Of a stretch of 64,000 nt of DNA, positions 27,267 through 35,919 are shown piece by piece. Position 1 is the first letter of the stretch. Each line of letters starts with the position of its first letter. Position numbers and translations under genes: made by a program. The notes beneath the pieces were generated by a model that was given only the letters and a program-made list of their open reading frames with translations, searched no databases and was not told the DNA's origin. The DNA comes from Hymenobacter monticola (GTDB taxonomy: Bacteria; Bacteroidota; Bacteroidia; Cytophagales; Hymenobacteraceae): contig NZ_CP094537.1 in NCBI RefSeq assembly GCF_022811645.1, forward strand, positions 35,925 to 99,924, written 5' to 3'.

Positions 27267-27326
27267 ACCCCCACCTAGGGAATGCCGGGCATCTACCCTA
27301 TAATAAGGAGCGAAAAAGCCGCTGCT

Positions 27327-27344
27327 CAGAATTCCCACAGAATC
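27327..27344 (+). promoter_or_regulatory. CAGAWT direct-repeat box E
   Basis: CAGAAT twice, starts 11 bp apart, 38 bp before the response-regulator gene, which suggests autoregulation. Confidence 0.5.
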
Positions 27345-27382
27345 GAATGGCTTCTTTGGTCTTTATCCCCTGACCCTCCCTT

Positions 27383-28060
27383 ATGAAACTGCTGCTGGTA
27401 GAAGACGAAGCGGCCCTGCGCCTGACCCTGGTGGACGCGCTCCGCCAGGGCGGCTACGTGGTGGAAGTGGCCGCCGACTTCGCGCAGGCCTACGAGAAAA
27501 TCAAGCTTTACCAGTACGACTGCGTGCTGGTGGATTTGACCCTGCCCGACGGCGACGGGCTGGATTTGGTGCGCACGCTCAAGGCCGACGGCTCGCTGGC
27601 CGGGGTGCTGGTACTCACCGCCCGCGACGGCATCGACGACCGGGTGCAGGGCTTGGATTTGGGGGCCGATGACTACCTGGTCAAGCCCTTCCACCTCTCC
27701 GAGCTGAACGCCCGGCTCCGGGCCCTGCTGCGGCGGCGCCAGTTTCAGGGCCAGCACCACATCGTGTTTCGCGACCTGCTGGTCTGGCCAGAGTTGGCCG
27801 AAGTGCACGTAAGCGGGGAACTGCTCACGCTCACCCGCAAGGAGTACGATTTGCTGCTCTACTTCCTGGCCAACCCCGGGCGCCTGCTCACCAAGGAAGC
27901 CGTGGCCGAGCACCTGTGCGGCGACCAGGTGGACGCGGCCGACTCGTTCGACTTCATCTACACCCACATGAAGAACCTGCGCAAAAAGCTGCAGGAAAAG
28001 GGGGCCGACGGCTACATCCGCACCATCTACGGCGTGGGCTACAAGCTCAGCACCGAATAA
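27383..28060 (+). CDS. OmpR/PhoB-family response regulator (CusR-like)
   Basis: A 225-residue regulator. The receiver domain (1-120) has acidic pocket E7/D8, phosphoacceptor D51 and K101. The winged-helix DNA-binding domain (about 128-223) ends YIRTIYGVGYKL. Paired with the histidine kinase 28 bp downstream. Five 11-bp-spaced CAGAWT repeats in the neighbourhood, including one before this gene, are the natural candidates for its binding sites. The stimulus (metal or envelope stress) is inferred from the linked efflux genes. Confidence 0.93.
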   Translation: MKLLLVEDEAALRLTLVDALRQGGYVVEVAADFAQAYEKIKLYQYDCVLVDLTLPDGDGLDLVRTLKADGSLAGVLVLTARDGIDDRVQGLDLGADDYLVKPFHLSELNARLRALLRRRQFQGQHHIVFRDLLVWPELAEVHVSGELLTLTRKEYDLLLYFLANPGRLLTKEAVAEHLCGDQVDAADSFDFIYTHMKNLRKKLQEKGADGYIRTIYGVGYKLSTE

Positions 28061-28088
28061 TAATGCTTACGCCCCCTGTTTCCGCCGC

Positions 28089-29363
28089 ATGAAGCTGCTC
28101 GCCGCCACCACCCGCTACTACCTGCGCCTGACGGTGGGCCTGTTTGCCCTAGCCAGCGTGCTGCTTTACCTGGGCTTCGACTGGGCCTTGCGCAACGAGA
28201 TAGAGGAGTTGCTCTACAACCGGCAGCTGCACCTGCAGAAGCAGGTGGCCCGGGGCTTGCCCTTGCCCGCGCCCGCGTTTGCCGACAACCTGGACCGCAG
28301 CCCGCAGCCCCGGCCGCTGGGGTTTTCCGATACCCTGTTGCTGGACCCGGTGGAGGACGAGATGGTCCCCTACCGCCAGCTCACCTTCCGGCTGCAACCG
28401 GCAAGGGCGGGCAGCGCGCCGGAGTGGGTGACGCTGCGCAAGTCGCTCGTCGAAACCGAGGACGTGCTGCTCGTGGTGGTGGGGGTGCTCATCGTGGTGC
28501 TGGCGTTGCTGCTAGGCGGGGTGGTGGCCCTCAACCACTGGCTGGCCCGCCGCATCTGGGCCCCGTTTCAGCACACGTTGGCCACGCTGCGCGGCTACGA
28601 TTTGCAGCGCCACCAGCCCCTGTCCCTGCCCACGCCGACCATTGACGAGTTTGGGGAGCTCAACCAGGCCCTGAACACGCTGAGCGAACGGCTGGTGCGC
28701 GACTACGAGAGCCTGCGCCAGTTCACGGAAAACGCGGCCCACGAAACCCAGACGCCGCTGGCCATCATTCAGGCCAAGCTGGAGCAGCTGCTGCAGGCGC
28801 CCGCGCTACAGGACGACGAGGCACTGGCCACCCTGGTCAGCGACGCCTGGGGCGGCACCCAGCGCCTGTCGCGCCTGCACCAGTCGCTGACCTTGCTCAC
28901 CCGCCTCGAAAACCACCAGTTCGCCCCCGCCCAGGCCGTGTCGGTGCAGCTGGAGCAAGTCCTGCGCGACCGGGTAGCCATGCTCGAACCCCTGCTCGAA
29001 GCCCGCCAGGTGCAGCTCACCCTGCACGCCGACCCGCCGCTGCCGGAGCTCACCATGCACCCCGGCCTGGCCGACTCGCTGCTGCAGAACCTGCTGCACA
29101 ACGCCATCAAGCACAACCACCCCGGCGGACGGGTGGACGTGCGGCTCAACCGCCGGGGGCTGGAAATCAGCAACACCGGACCGACCTTAACCACCGACCC
29201 GGCGCAGTTTTTCGAGCGGTTCCGCAAGCACAACGCGGCCTCCGACTCGCCGGGGCTGGGGCTGAGCATCGCCCAGCACATCTGCGCTTACTACGGTTTC
29301 GGCATTGCCTACGACTTCACTCAAGTCGGCAACCGCCACACCTTGCGCGTGCAGTTTCCCTGA
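28089..29363 (+). CDS. Sensor histidine kinase of the CusRS-like pair
   Basis: A 424-residue inner-membrane kinase: two transmembrane helices (about 15-32 and 125-148), a periplasmic loop of about 90 residues between them, a HAMP-like segment, and the dimerisation/phosphoacceptor helix with H218 (NAAHETQTPLAII). The ATP domain has N-box NLLHNAIKHN and G-box GLGLSIAQHI. HETQTP in the H-box is common in Bacteroidota kinases. Partner is the response regulator just upstream. Confidence 0.92.
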   Translation: MKLLAATTRYYLRLTVGLFALASVLLYLGFDWALRNEIEELLYNRQLHLQKQVARGLPLPAPAFADNLDRSPQPRPLGFSDTLLLDPVEDEMVPYRQLTFRLQPARAGSAPEWVTLRKSLVETEDVLLVVVGVLIVVLALLLGGVVALNHWLARRIWAPFQHTLATLRGYDLQRHQPLSLPTPTIDEFGELNQALNTLSERLVRDYESLRQFTENAAHETQTPLAIIQAKLEQLLQAPALQDDEALATLVSDAWGGTQRLSRLHQSLTLLTRLENHQFAPAQAVSVQLEQVLRDRVAMLEPLLEARQVQLTLHADPPLPELTMHPGLADSLLQNLLHNAIKHNHPGGRVDVRLNRRGLEISNTGPTLTTDPAQFFERFRKHNAASDSPGLGLSIAQHICAYYGFGIAYDFTQVGNRHTLRVQFP

Positions 29364-29398
29364 GTTTGTCCTCTCTGTTATTCTTATCCGGTATTACC

Positions 29399-30202
29399 AT
29401 GCGCTCTGGACGTATTTTCTTACCGACACTGTTAGCGGGCGGTCTGCTGATGGGCACGGTTCCCGCACTGGCCCAGCAGCCCATGGCGGCCGACTCAGCG
29501 GCACCCACCACCCGGCCCACGCTGCTGCGCCGCAGTGCGCGTTGGGCCATCCAACCGGCTGGCCGGCGTGTGCTCGTGCCGGTGCTGCTGCTGGGCGCCG
29601 GGGCCCTGACCACGCACCGGATAGAACTGATTGAATTCGATGAGGAGGTACGCGAGGAGCTGCACGAGCACCTCCGGCCAGTCCGCACCTCCATCGACGA
29701 CCAGCTGCGCCACGTGCCGGCTTATGCCACCGTGGGCCTGAGCCTGCTGGGCGTCAAGGGCAAGCACAGCACCGTCAACCAAGCCTTATTATTCGCCTTG
29801 ACCTACACCATTAACAACACGCTGACGAGTAACCTCAAGCGCCTGACTCACGTCGAACGGCCGCAGGGCAGCAGCTTCGACTCGTTTCCCAGCCAGCACA
29901 CCAGCGCTGCCTTCTCCGCCGCCCGCTTCCTGGACCGGGAGTACGGGGAGCGCAGCGTCTGGTACAGCGTGGGCGGCTACGCAGTCGCGACGAGCGTGGG
30001 CGCATTGCGCGTGGTCAAAGACAACCACTGGTGCTCCGATGTGTTGGCCGGCGCGGGCGTGGGCATGATTTCCACCGAGCTGGCTTACTGGGTGTACCCC
30101 CACCTGCAGCGCCTGCTGCCCAAGGGGCTGCAGGAACGGGCGGTGATTCTGCCTTACTACCAAAGTGGGGCCACCGGCTTGTCCGTGGCCGTGGTTCTTT
30201 AG
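29399..30202 (+). CDS. PAP2-family phosphatase 3
   Basis: A 267-residue exported PAP2 protein starting at the ATG at 29399 with signal peptide ending PALAQQ. Catalytic blocks: K.LTHVERP, PSQHTS (Gln replaces Gly of PSGH) and RVVKDNHWCSD. It is most like the phosphatase at 16856 (same AVATSVGALR...NHW.SDV.AGAGVG region). It lies 35 bp after the kinase gene, so it belongs with the two-component system. Confidence 0.82.
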   Translation: MRSGRIFLPTLLAGGLLMGTVPALAQQPMAADSAAPTTRPTLLRRSARWAIQPAGRRVLVPVLLLGAGALTTHRIELIEFDEEVREELHEHLRPVRTSIDDQLRHVPAYATVGLSLLGVKGKHSTVNQALLFALTYTINNTLTSNLKRLTHVERPQGSSFDSFPSQHTSAAFSAARFLDREYGERSVWYSVGGYAVATSVGALRVVKDNHWCSDVLAGAGVGMISTELAYWVYPHLQRLLPKGLQERAVILPYYQSGATGLSVAVVL

Positions 30203-30294
30203 GCCAGTTCGGGCACGATGCGGTGCCGTGCCAGCTAAACGCGTTACGCCTTGCTGGCTGAATTTTTAGTTTAGACCCTCCTTTCCAATCTTGC

Positions 30295-30744
30295 ATGTTT
30301 GCTTTGCCCCGCCTGTTTCTGCTGATGGCCATCGTCTGGTTTGCGCTCGGGTGCAGCTCTACCTTCAAAGAGGTAAACCAGGAAGCCTCGGCCGCGCCGG
30401 TTTTCAATGTTCCCGCGCTGTTCGGGAAAGACATCGACCAGGTAGCAAGCGCCCTCGGTCGACCCGAGTGGGACAGCGTCTCGTCGGACGCTGCGGAAAG
30501 CATCCGACTCTTTCGCCGGGACACCGTTTTGCTGCGCGTCGGCTACGCTGCGCCCACCCGTAAAGTGCACAGCTTTCTAATCCAATCCGCCCACGCGCAA
30601 ACCGGCGACTACCGGTCCTTGCTGCGACTGGTCAATCTGACTGGCAGCGAGCCCGTGCTGGTCGTGGTACCACTCGTTTCCAACACCAATTCCGGCAGGT
30701 ACAGCGGAGTCAAAGTGTTTGTGAAGGACGGCGCGGGGCTTTAG
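30295..30744 (+). CDS. Small lipoprotein
   Basis: A 149-residue predicted lipoprotein with lipobox FALGC (about 16-20). A segment LFGKDIDQVASALGRPEWD (about 42-60) resembles the repeat seen in SmpA/BamE-like small lipoproteins, but the match is weak. The rest is mixed strand/helix. Stands alone before the integrase; function unknown. Confidence 0.62.
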   Translation: MFALPRLFLLMAIVWFALGCSSTFKEVNQEASAAPVFNVPALFGKDIDQVASALGRPEWDSVSSDAAESIRLFRRDTVLLRVGYAAPTRKVHSFLIQSAHAQTGDYRSLLRLVNLTGSEPVLVVVPLVSNTNSGRYSGVKVFVKDGAGL

Positions 30745-30768
30745 CAGCAGGGCGGGCAAATTTCCAGA

Positions 30769-30805
30769 GATTAGGAACGATAACCCTTAATTATCATCCC
30801 TAATC
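30769..30805. promoter_or_regulatory. 37-bp dyad operator upstream of the integrase
   Basis: Two nested inverted repeats share one centre at 30787: GATTAGG/CCTAATC (outer, 7 bp) and GATAA/TTATC (inner, 5 bp), with equal 3-nt spacers. It ends 7 bp before the integrase promoter element, as expected for a repressor or integrase-arm site. Confidence 0.6.
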
Positions 30806-30811
30806 TTTTCG

Positions 30812-30819
30812 TACTTTTG
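30812..30819 (+). promoter_or_regulatory. -7 promoter element of the integrase gene
   Basis: TACTTTTG, a perfect TAnnTTTG box, about 80 bp before the integrase start. Confidence 0.5.
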
Positions 30820-30897
30820 CCCGGCCGATTTTTACCAAACCAGCCGCGCCCGGGCGTTCGTGAGCACTGCGCCGGATAGTCATTCACGCCTGCACCC

Positions 30898-31893
30898 ATG
30901 AACGAACAAAAGGGAAAGAAAGAGCAAGTGGCCGTCGTGCCCGCCTCGTCGCTGGCCGAGATGGGCGAAGCCCTAGCCGCGCACGTCGGCCGCTACTTTG
31001 TCGAGGGGCTGCACGGCGCGGACAACACACGCCTGGCGTATTCGGCCGACCTGAAAAGCTTCGAGGCGTACTGCGAAGCCAACGCCCTGACGCCGTACCC
31101 GGCCGACGCAGCGACCCTGGCCGCCTACATTGCCCACCTGGCCGACCTGCCCCGCAAGCTGGCCACCATCCGCCGGCACCTGGCTGCCATCCAGAAGAAG
31201 CACGAGTTGCACGGCCACCCGTCGGCCGTGGGCTCCAAGCCGGTCGAAACCGTGCTGCGCGGCATCGGCCGCGTCGTGGGCAAAAAGCAGAAGCAGGCCC
31301 CGGCCTTCACCGTCGAGGCCCTGAAGCAGGCCATCCGCGGGCTGGACCTTACCACGCCCGTGGGCCTGCGGGACCGGGCCATCCTGCTGCTCGGCTTCGC
31401 GGGGGCCTTCCGGCGCTCGGAGCTGGTGGCTCTCAACGTCGAGGCGCTGGAATACAAAAACGGAGCGCTGGTGCTGCACCTGGATAAAAGCAAAACCAAC
31501 CAGCAGGGCGAAACCGAAGACAAGGCGGTGTTCTACGCGCCGACCCCGCTATTCTGTCCGATTCGGGCCTGCGAGGAATGGCTGGCGGTGCTGGGCCGCA
31601 CGTCCGGGCCGCTGTTCGTGTCGATGGTGCGCGCCAAGCCGGGACAGCCGGGCCGGCCGGGCGCCCGCCGCCTGACCGATGGCCGGCTGAATAGCGTGGT
31701 GAAGGCTCACTTGGGCGACAAGTACTCGGCCCATTCGCTGCGGGCGTCCTTTATCACCGTTGCCGTGCTCAACGGCCAGTCCAATAACTTCATCAAGAAC
31801 CAGACGAAGCAGAAGACCGACGAAATGATTAGCCGCTACACCCGCCTGACGGATGTGATTGCATACAATGCGGCGCAATCCCTAGGGCTGTAA
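30898..31893 (+). CDS. Tyrosine recombinase / integrase
   Basis: A 331-residue site-specific tyrosine recombinase. The N-terminal SAM-like core-binding domain covers about 25-125, the catalytic domain 135-331. Catalytic residues: R172 or R173 (GAFRRSEL), K198 (DKSKT), H279 and R282 (HSLR), Y314 (SRYTRL). The usual GH before the Tyr is replaced by KQ (QTKQKTDEM), so the second His/Trp is missing. The gene has its own promoter with a large dyad. It may mobilise this element or a nested segment; no att core could be identified. Confidence 0.9.
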   Translation: MNEQKGKKEQVAVVPASSLAEMGEALAAHVGRYFVEGLHGADNTRLAYSADLKSFEAYCEANALTPYPADAATLAAYIAHLADLPRKLATIRRHLAAIQKKHELHGHPSAVGSKPVETVLRGIGRVVGKKQKQAPAFTVEALKQAIRGLDLTTPVGLRDRAILLLGFAGAFRRSELVALNVEALEYKNGALVLHLDKSKTNQQGETEDKAVFYAPTPLFCPIRACEEWLAVLGRTSGPLFVSMVRAKPGQPGRPGARRLTDGRLNSVVKAHLGDKYSAHSLRASFITVAVLNGQSNNFIKNQTKQKTDEMISRYTRLTDVIAYNAAQSLGL

Positions 31894-32074
31894 TGCCGGC
31901 GTCGATGTAATTACAAAAAAGGCATTAGGAGAAACGCTTTTCTAGAGCCCAAAAACCGTTATTCGTTCTTACGGCACCTAATAGATGGCCTCTATCTGCC
32001 TCCGCTACCTGCCATCTTCCCGTCGCACAATAAAGCGTTACTTTAGCTTGGCCAAACTACATCCAAGTAATATA

Positions 32075-33583
32075 ATGGACCTTTTCTGGGCGTTTTTACC
32101 GAAAAAGACAAACCCGTCCGCAGTCGGCCGGTTCTGCGCGCTGGTTCTCGGGATGCTGCTGGTTTTGCCGCCGTTGCGCGGGCAATGCCAAGGCAACGCA
32201 GTAATCGAAGATGAAATCAAAGCGGTGAAGGAGGCCTTAGCCAAGAACAGGAGGCCGACCACCTTTTCCAACACCGTAGAGGACATGTATTTTGACTGCG
32301 CAGCCCGCAAGCTGGCCTCGCAGTATTTCAGCTTAACCGAGGCGGAAAGAAGCAAGGTTAAAAAGCTGGATTTTTACGCCCTCCATATGAAAAGCTACGC
32401 CGCGGCGTGCATCAACAACGTGATGGAGGAGGTCAAGCGCATTAACAAAAGCAGAAATGTGAAGGTGGAAGTTTACCGCGAGCAGGCGTTTAAGGAATAT
32501 TTGAAAAAGGAGCTAAGCAAGGACATTGAGAGCGACGAGACCACACGCGGCAGAGTGAATTATGAGGACTTGTGTAACTGCATCTACAGCAAAGTCAAGT
32601 ACACGCCTTTGGAAAACGGGAAACTAATGGACATGGGGGACCCCAAGGGCTATTACAACACTCATGTACTGCCACCATGCATCAGCGTTTCCTTGATTGC
32701 CGTGGACCCCGACGCGAAAGCGAACGAGGCCAAGGCCGCCTTTTCCGCGAGTCTCTACGACGATGTGAGCGGTACCTTGCCGCAGGAGCGCATCAAAACG
32801 CTGCCCTATAAGGGTACGCGCACCATCGCCTTCTCCATCGGCAAAACGGCTTACGACGGCGTGATTGATTCCGGCGCTTCGTACTTGGTACTGACCACCG
32901 ACATTGAGCGCGAACTACTCCTAGAGGGCATCATTGACAAGTCGAAGTACCTGGAGCCCGTTGAACTCGAAGTGGCCGATGGCCGCAGCATTTCAGTCCG
33001 CCGGATGGTTATCCCGAACATCGTGCTGGGCGGCTTCACGATTCGCAACGTCGTCGCCTGCGTCGTGCCAAGCGCAAAAACCATTTTAGTTGGGAAAAGC
33101 CTGCTCAATAAATTCAGGCGGTGGAGCTTCGACAACGAATCCGGCGAACTGCTGCTCGACAACCGCACCGCCCAGCAGCTCGCCCGGCCCTCTTTTTTGC
33201 AAGCCAAGCGTTCGGAATCGCGGACGCCCTGCAGCCCCGCCCCCGGTAATGAGGGGAAGGTGTATACCTACGTCGAACAGATGCCCCGCTTTCCGGGGGG
33301 GCCGGATGCCCTGCTGCCGTACATCCTCAATGCTCTTGTACGCCAGGACTCTGCGGGCAGCGGTGCTGAGGACCGGACCACGGGCAGCATCTACGTCAGC
33401 TTTACGGTAGACTGCGGTGGCAACGTAGTGGACGTCAGAATGATTAAAAAGAGCCCGACCCTCTCCGAGTACCTGCACAACGAAGTTATGCGGGTCGTCA
33501 AATCGTTGCCCGCGTTCACGCCCGGCAAGCAGAATGGCAGAGCGGTCGATGTATCGTTCACAATGCCCATCACCGTCAAATAG
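32075..33583 (+). CDS. Retropepsin-like protease fused to a TonB C-terminal domain
   Basis: A 502-residue exported protein when started at 32075. A TACTTTAG promoter-like box at about 32038 argues against the in-frame ATG at 31985. Order: N-terminal signal/hydrophobic segment (to about 40), a helical Cys-containing domain (about 45-220), a retropepsin-like aspartic protease domain with DSGAS (265-269) and downstream ILVGKSLL, then a TonB C-terminal domain (about 395-502; YVEQMPRFPGG, GGNVVDVRMIKKS, FTPGKQNGR). Only one DSG motif is present, so it would act as a dimer. The substrate is unknown; the fusion is unusual. Confidence 0.78.
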   Translation: MDLFWAFLPKKTNPSAVGRFCALVLGMLLVLPPLRGQCQGNAVIEDEIKAVKEALAKNRRPTTFSNTVEDMYFDCAARKLASQYFSLTEAERSKVKKLDFYALHMKSYAAACINNVMEEVKRINKSRNVKVEVYREQAFKEYLKKELSKDIESDETTRGRVNYEDLCNCIYSKVKYTPLENGKLMDMGDPKGYYNTHVLPPCISVSLIAVDPDAKANEAKAAFSASLYDDVSGTLPQERIKTLPYKGTRTIAFSIGKTAYDGVIDSGASYLVLTTDIERELLLEGIIDKSKYLEPVELEVADGRSISVRRMVIPNIVLGGFTIRNVVACVVPSAKTILVGKSLLNKFRRWSFDNESGELLLDNRTAQQLARPSFLQAKRSESRTPCSPAPGNEGKVYTYVEQMPRFPGGPDALLPYILNALVRQDSAGSGAEDRTTGSIYVSFTVDCGGNVVDVRMIKKSPTLSEYLHNEVMRVVKSLPAFTPGKQNGRAVDVSFTMPITVK

Positions 33584-33673
33584 GGGGCTCCAGCTGGTCT
33601 TTCCCGGTTAGCCAGTTGGCCTTGGCAATGTTACCCAATACGAGTACTTATGCCACCGTAAGGTGGCCAAGCC

Positions 33674-34183
33674 ATGAGCATCAAACGAATACTTTTCGCA
33701 CTAGCCCTGGTTCTCAGCTCGCTTACAAGCTACTGTAAATCAATAGCCAGCAACCACGACTACAGCGTTACGGCTTCAGAGTTACGTATACGGTCGAAGC
33801 CAGATGGAAAGTCCGATGTACTAGGTTCGCTTCGTAGAGGTGATATAGTCCGCGTTGTGGATACAGAAGAGCAATGGGCCAAAATACGAGTAGCTGGTTC
33901 AGTCGGGTATGTAAAGAGCGAGTTCCTGGGGGAAGCTCAGCCTCTTATCAAACAGGCAACCACCTTTAAAGCCCGCTTCCTGCTGGGGTTTAGGTTCTTC
34001 ATGCTTGTGCTGATAGGAATGGGAAGTATTCGCAGCATCCAGACCAGAAACAAAGATGGTCGCTTTAAAGGCGGGTTCCGCTTGAAGAAGCCCGATTTTG
34101 GCGATATGGTTTTTATCGTTTTCTCTAGCCTTGTGATTTGCTCGATAATAGGACTTGTTATCGGAGTGGCTGGCTTCTTTTAG
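33674..34183 (+). CDS. SH3b-domain membrane protein
   Basis: A 169-residue protein with a signal peptide (to about 23), a bacterial SH3 domain (about 30-85; SELRIRSKPDGKSDVLG, VGYVKSEFL) and two transmembrane helices (about 102-120 and 143-168). SH3b domains bind peptidoglycan or peptides; here it would face the periplasm. Neighbours give no clue to its job. Confidence 0.72.
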   Translation: MSIKRILFALALVLSSLTSYCKSIASNHDYSVTASELRIRSKPDGKSDVLGSLRRGDIVRVVDTEEQWAKIRVAGSVGYVKSEFLGEAQPLIKQATTFKARFLLGFRFFMLVLIGMGSIRSIQTRNKDGRFKGGFRLKKPDFGDMVFIVFSSLVICSIIGLVIGVAGFF

Positions 34184-34256
34184 GTGTAACTAGCTTTTCG
34201 TTAGCCTGAGTTATGTCTGAGCCCGATAAATTCAAGCCCTGCTCCAACCGTTGAAC

Positions 34257-34598
34257 ATGGAATTCCTGCAAGTATTTTCTTATGTTTCTATCTTCCTGTT
34301 CAGCTACACCTTGCTCTACGCCTGGTTGTCAATCGCTGCCGGCTCACCTTCACATTCTTCGGGGAAGCTGCGAGGTCAGTTAGTGCTCCTGCTCACAGTT
34401 GTGATAACATTCAGCGTTTATGGGTTCACATCAAAGCTCACACAGCCTCTCTATGCGCTTCTCCCAATCTTGTTGGTAGTAATTCTACTGTCGGCCTCCC
34501 GTGTTGGCTATGAGAAGGATTACGATACCAAGTCGTTCGCAAGGAGCTTCATGGTTAAAATGGGTATCTCACTGATTGTGGCTTTCTGCGCCTCTTAG
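34257..34598 (+). CDS. Small membrane protein
   Basis: A 113-residue protein with three transmembrane helices (about 3-25, 38-57, 62-82) and a fourth near the C-terminus. Starts at the ATG at 34257; a TTG two codons upstream is less likely. Family not recognised. Confidence 0.58.
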   Translation: MEFLQVFSYVSIFLFSYTLLYAWLSIAAGSPSHSSGKLRGQLVLLLTVVITFSVYGFTSKLTQPLYALLPILLVVILLSASRVGYEKDYDTKSFARSFMVKMGISLIVAFCAS

Positions 34599-34693
34599 AC
34601 AAGAAAATTACTATACATTCACCTTTGCGTAGCTCCGCAGTCTCCAAGGCTAAGCCATTAACTTATGGTAGGAGGGCAACGTAAACTGTCACT

Positions 34694-35023
34694 ATGAAAA
34701 TTACCCAACAAGCCTCCTCGGACACCGTTACTCTCGCCCTTGACGGTGAACTGGATGCCAGTTCTTCCTCAATCCTTGACGAGAGCCTGGGTAACCCCGA
34801 ATTGTTAAAATACAGCAAGGTCCTCATCGACTGCTCGAACCTGAAGTACATATCTTCAGCTGGGCTCGGGGTATTCATCTCCCACATAAAGCGCCTGCAG
34901 GATGCAAACGTTAAGCTGGTGTTCTTCAATATGAAGGACAAGATTTTTAACGTATTTGAAGTCCTGGGTCTCGATGCCCTGCTGACCATCGTTCCCACAG
35001 AGGTTGAAGCAGCATCAGCGTAA
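34694..35023 (+). CDS. STAS-domain anti-sigma factor antagonist
   Basis: A 109-residue single STAS domain of the SpoIIAA/RsbV type. The phosphorylation loop DCSNLKYISSAGLGVF holds the conserved Ser55 before AG. Such proteins are switched by a kinase and a PP2C phosphatase. No cognate anti-sigma kinase is adjacent. The PP2C at 43227 belongs to the Ter locus and is not obviously its partner. Confidence 0.87.
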   Translation: MKITQQASSDTVTLALDGELDASSSSILDESLGNPELLKYSKVLIDCSNLKYISSAGLGVFISHIKRLQDANVKLVFFNMKDKIFNVFEVLGLDALLTIVPTEVEAASA

Positions 35024-35072
35024 TGACCAGCAGGGGCCTCGGCTTGCAACCTAACAGCCGTTGAAGTTTGGA

Positions 35073-35723
35073 TTATTGACGAAAGAATTCATCCGCGTTG
35101 ATAGGAGCTTGCGCCATATTTCCACCAGACACAGTATATAGCGTAATGGAACCAGTAGTGTAGCCCCTGCTATTGCTCATTACCTTGATGAGATTGCCCT
35201 CGTCCTTTGATTCGCTAAAACTTTGGTCAGAATCAAAATAGCCCTTTGTGCCACAGGCACTTTTACGAGTCGGATTCCAGTCTTTACCCGAAAACACTTT
35301 AAGATAGTATGTACCCGCAGGGATGCGTGACATTTTAAAGTCTGTTCCGCTACGAATGTATTCATTGCGGATTACCTTGTTATCGCTGGCCCTGGCTAAG
35401 CAGACAATGGCATCGGTACTGTTATTAGAGTTACTGAAGTTTATCCAAGCACTGCCCGAATATCGGCCTTTGCCAAAGCAGTTATCCAGTGGCGATTTAC
35501 CATTTGACAACTGATTTCCCGCGTAGGGGGATACCGGCGGCTCATAATCAGCGGAGTCAAGTACGGTAGGGCCTGGTGCCGCAGTGGTAGCTTCTGCAGT
35601 ACTGTTACCAGTTGTATCAGTTGACGTCGTGCTATCACATGCTGATAACGCTGCAACAAGTAGCAGCAGCAGAAAGGAGTTAAACCCTTTTGGAATCCAA
35701 CAGAACAGCTCTTTGGACCGCAT
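35073..35723 (-). CDS. Exported lipoprotein, function unknown
   Basis: About 216 residues from the ATG at 35723, chosen because it places the lipobox AALSAC at residues 24-29 of a normal signal peptide. The frame is open upstream to 35852, but that would bury the signal. After a Thr/Ala-rich linker comes a domain with four conserved-looking Cys, IPAGTYYLKVFSGKDWN and SITLYTVSGGN, resembling small beta-sandwich carboxypeptidase-regulatory-like domains. No partner known. Confidence 0.6.
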   Translation of the reverse strand: MRSKELFCWIPKGFNSFLLLLLVAALSACDSTTSTDTTGNSTAEATTAAPGPTVLDSADYEPPVSPYAGNQLSNGKSPLDNCFGKGRYSGSAWINFSNSNNSTDAIVCLARASDNKVIRNEYIRSGTDFKMSRIPAGTYYLKVFSGKDWNPTRKSACGTKGYFDSDQSFSESKDEGNLIKVMSNSRGYTTGSITLYTVSGGNMAQAPINADEFFRQ

Positions 35724-35919
35724 ATTCCCGCTCAAGCCGACATCTAATCGTTGGAAAAGATTTTCGGTGGGTGCTGCACTGATGCTTTCCTTATGCTTAT
35801 CAAAAGATTCAGTTTTTTTTGGGTAAAGCTTTACCATAAGGGTAAAATTCAAAAGTGCGTTTTCTCCGCCACAATATATGGGGAGTAAGTTGATAGCTAG
35901 GCACTAGGCGGGCCGTGTA

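Noticed and set aside
30295..30744. BamE assembly lipoprotein
   Set aside because: Only one short segment is reminiscent of the family; not enough to name it.
31894..31984. Attachment site beside the integrase
   Set aside because: An ATTAGGA-like stretch recurs at 31923 but is too short and imperfect against the upstream dyad to call an att repeat.
31985..32074. Upstream ATG for the retropepsin-TonB gene
   Set aside because: A promoter-like TACTTTAG box lies downstream of it, and the ATG at 32075 gives a better signal region.
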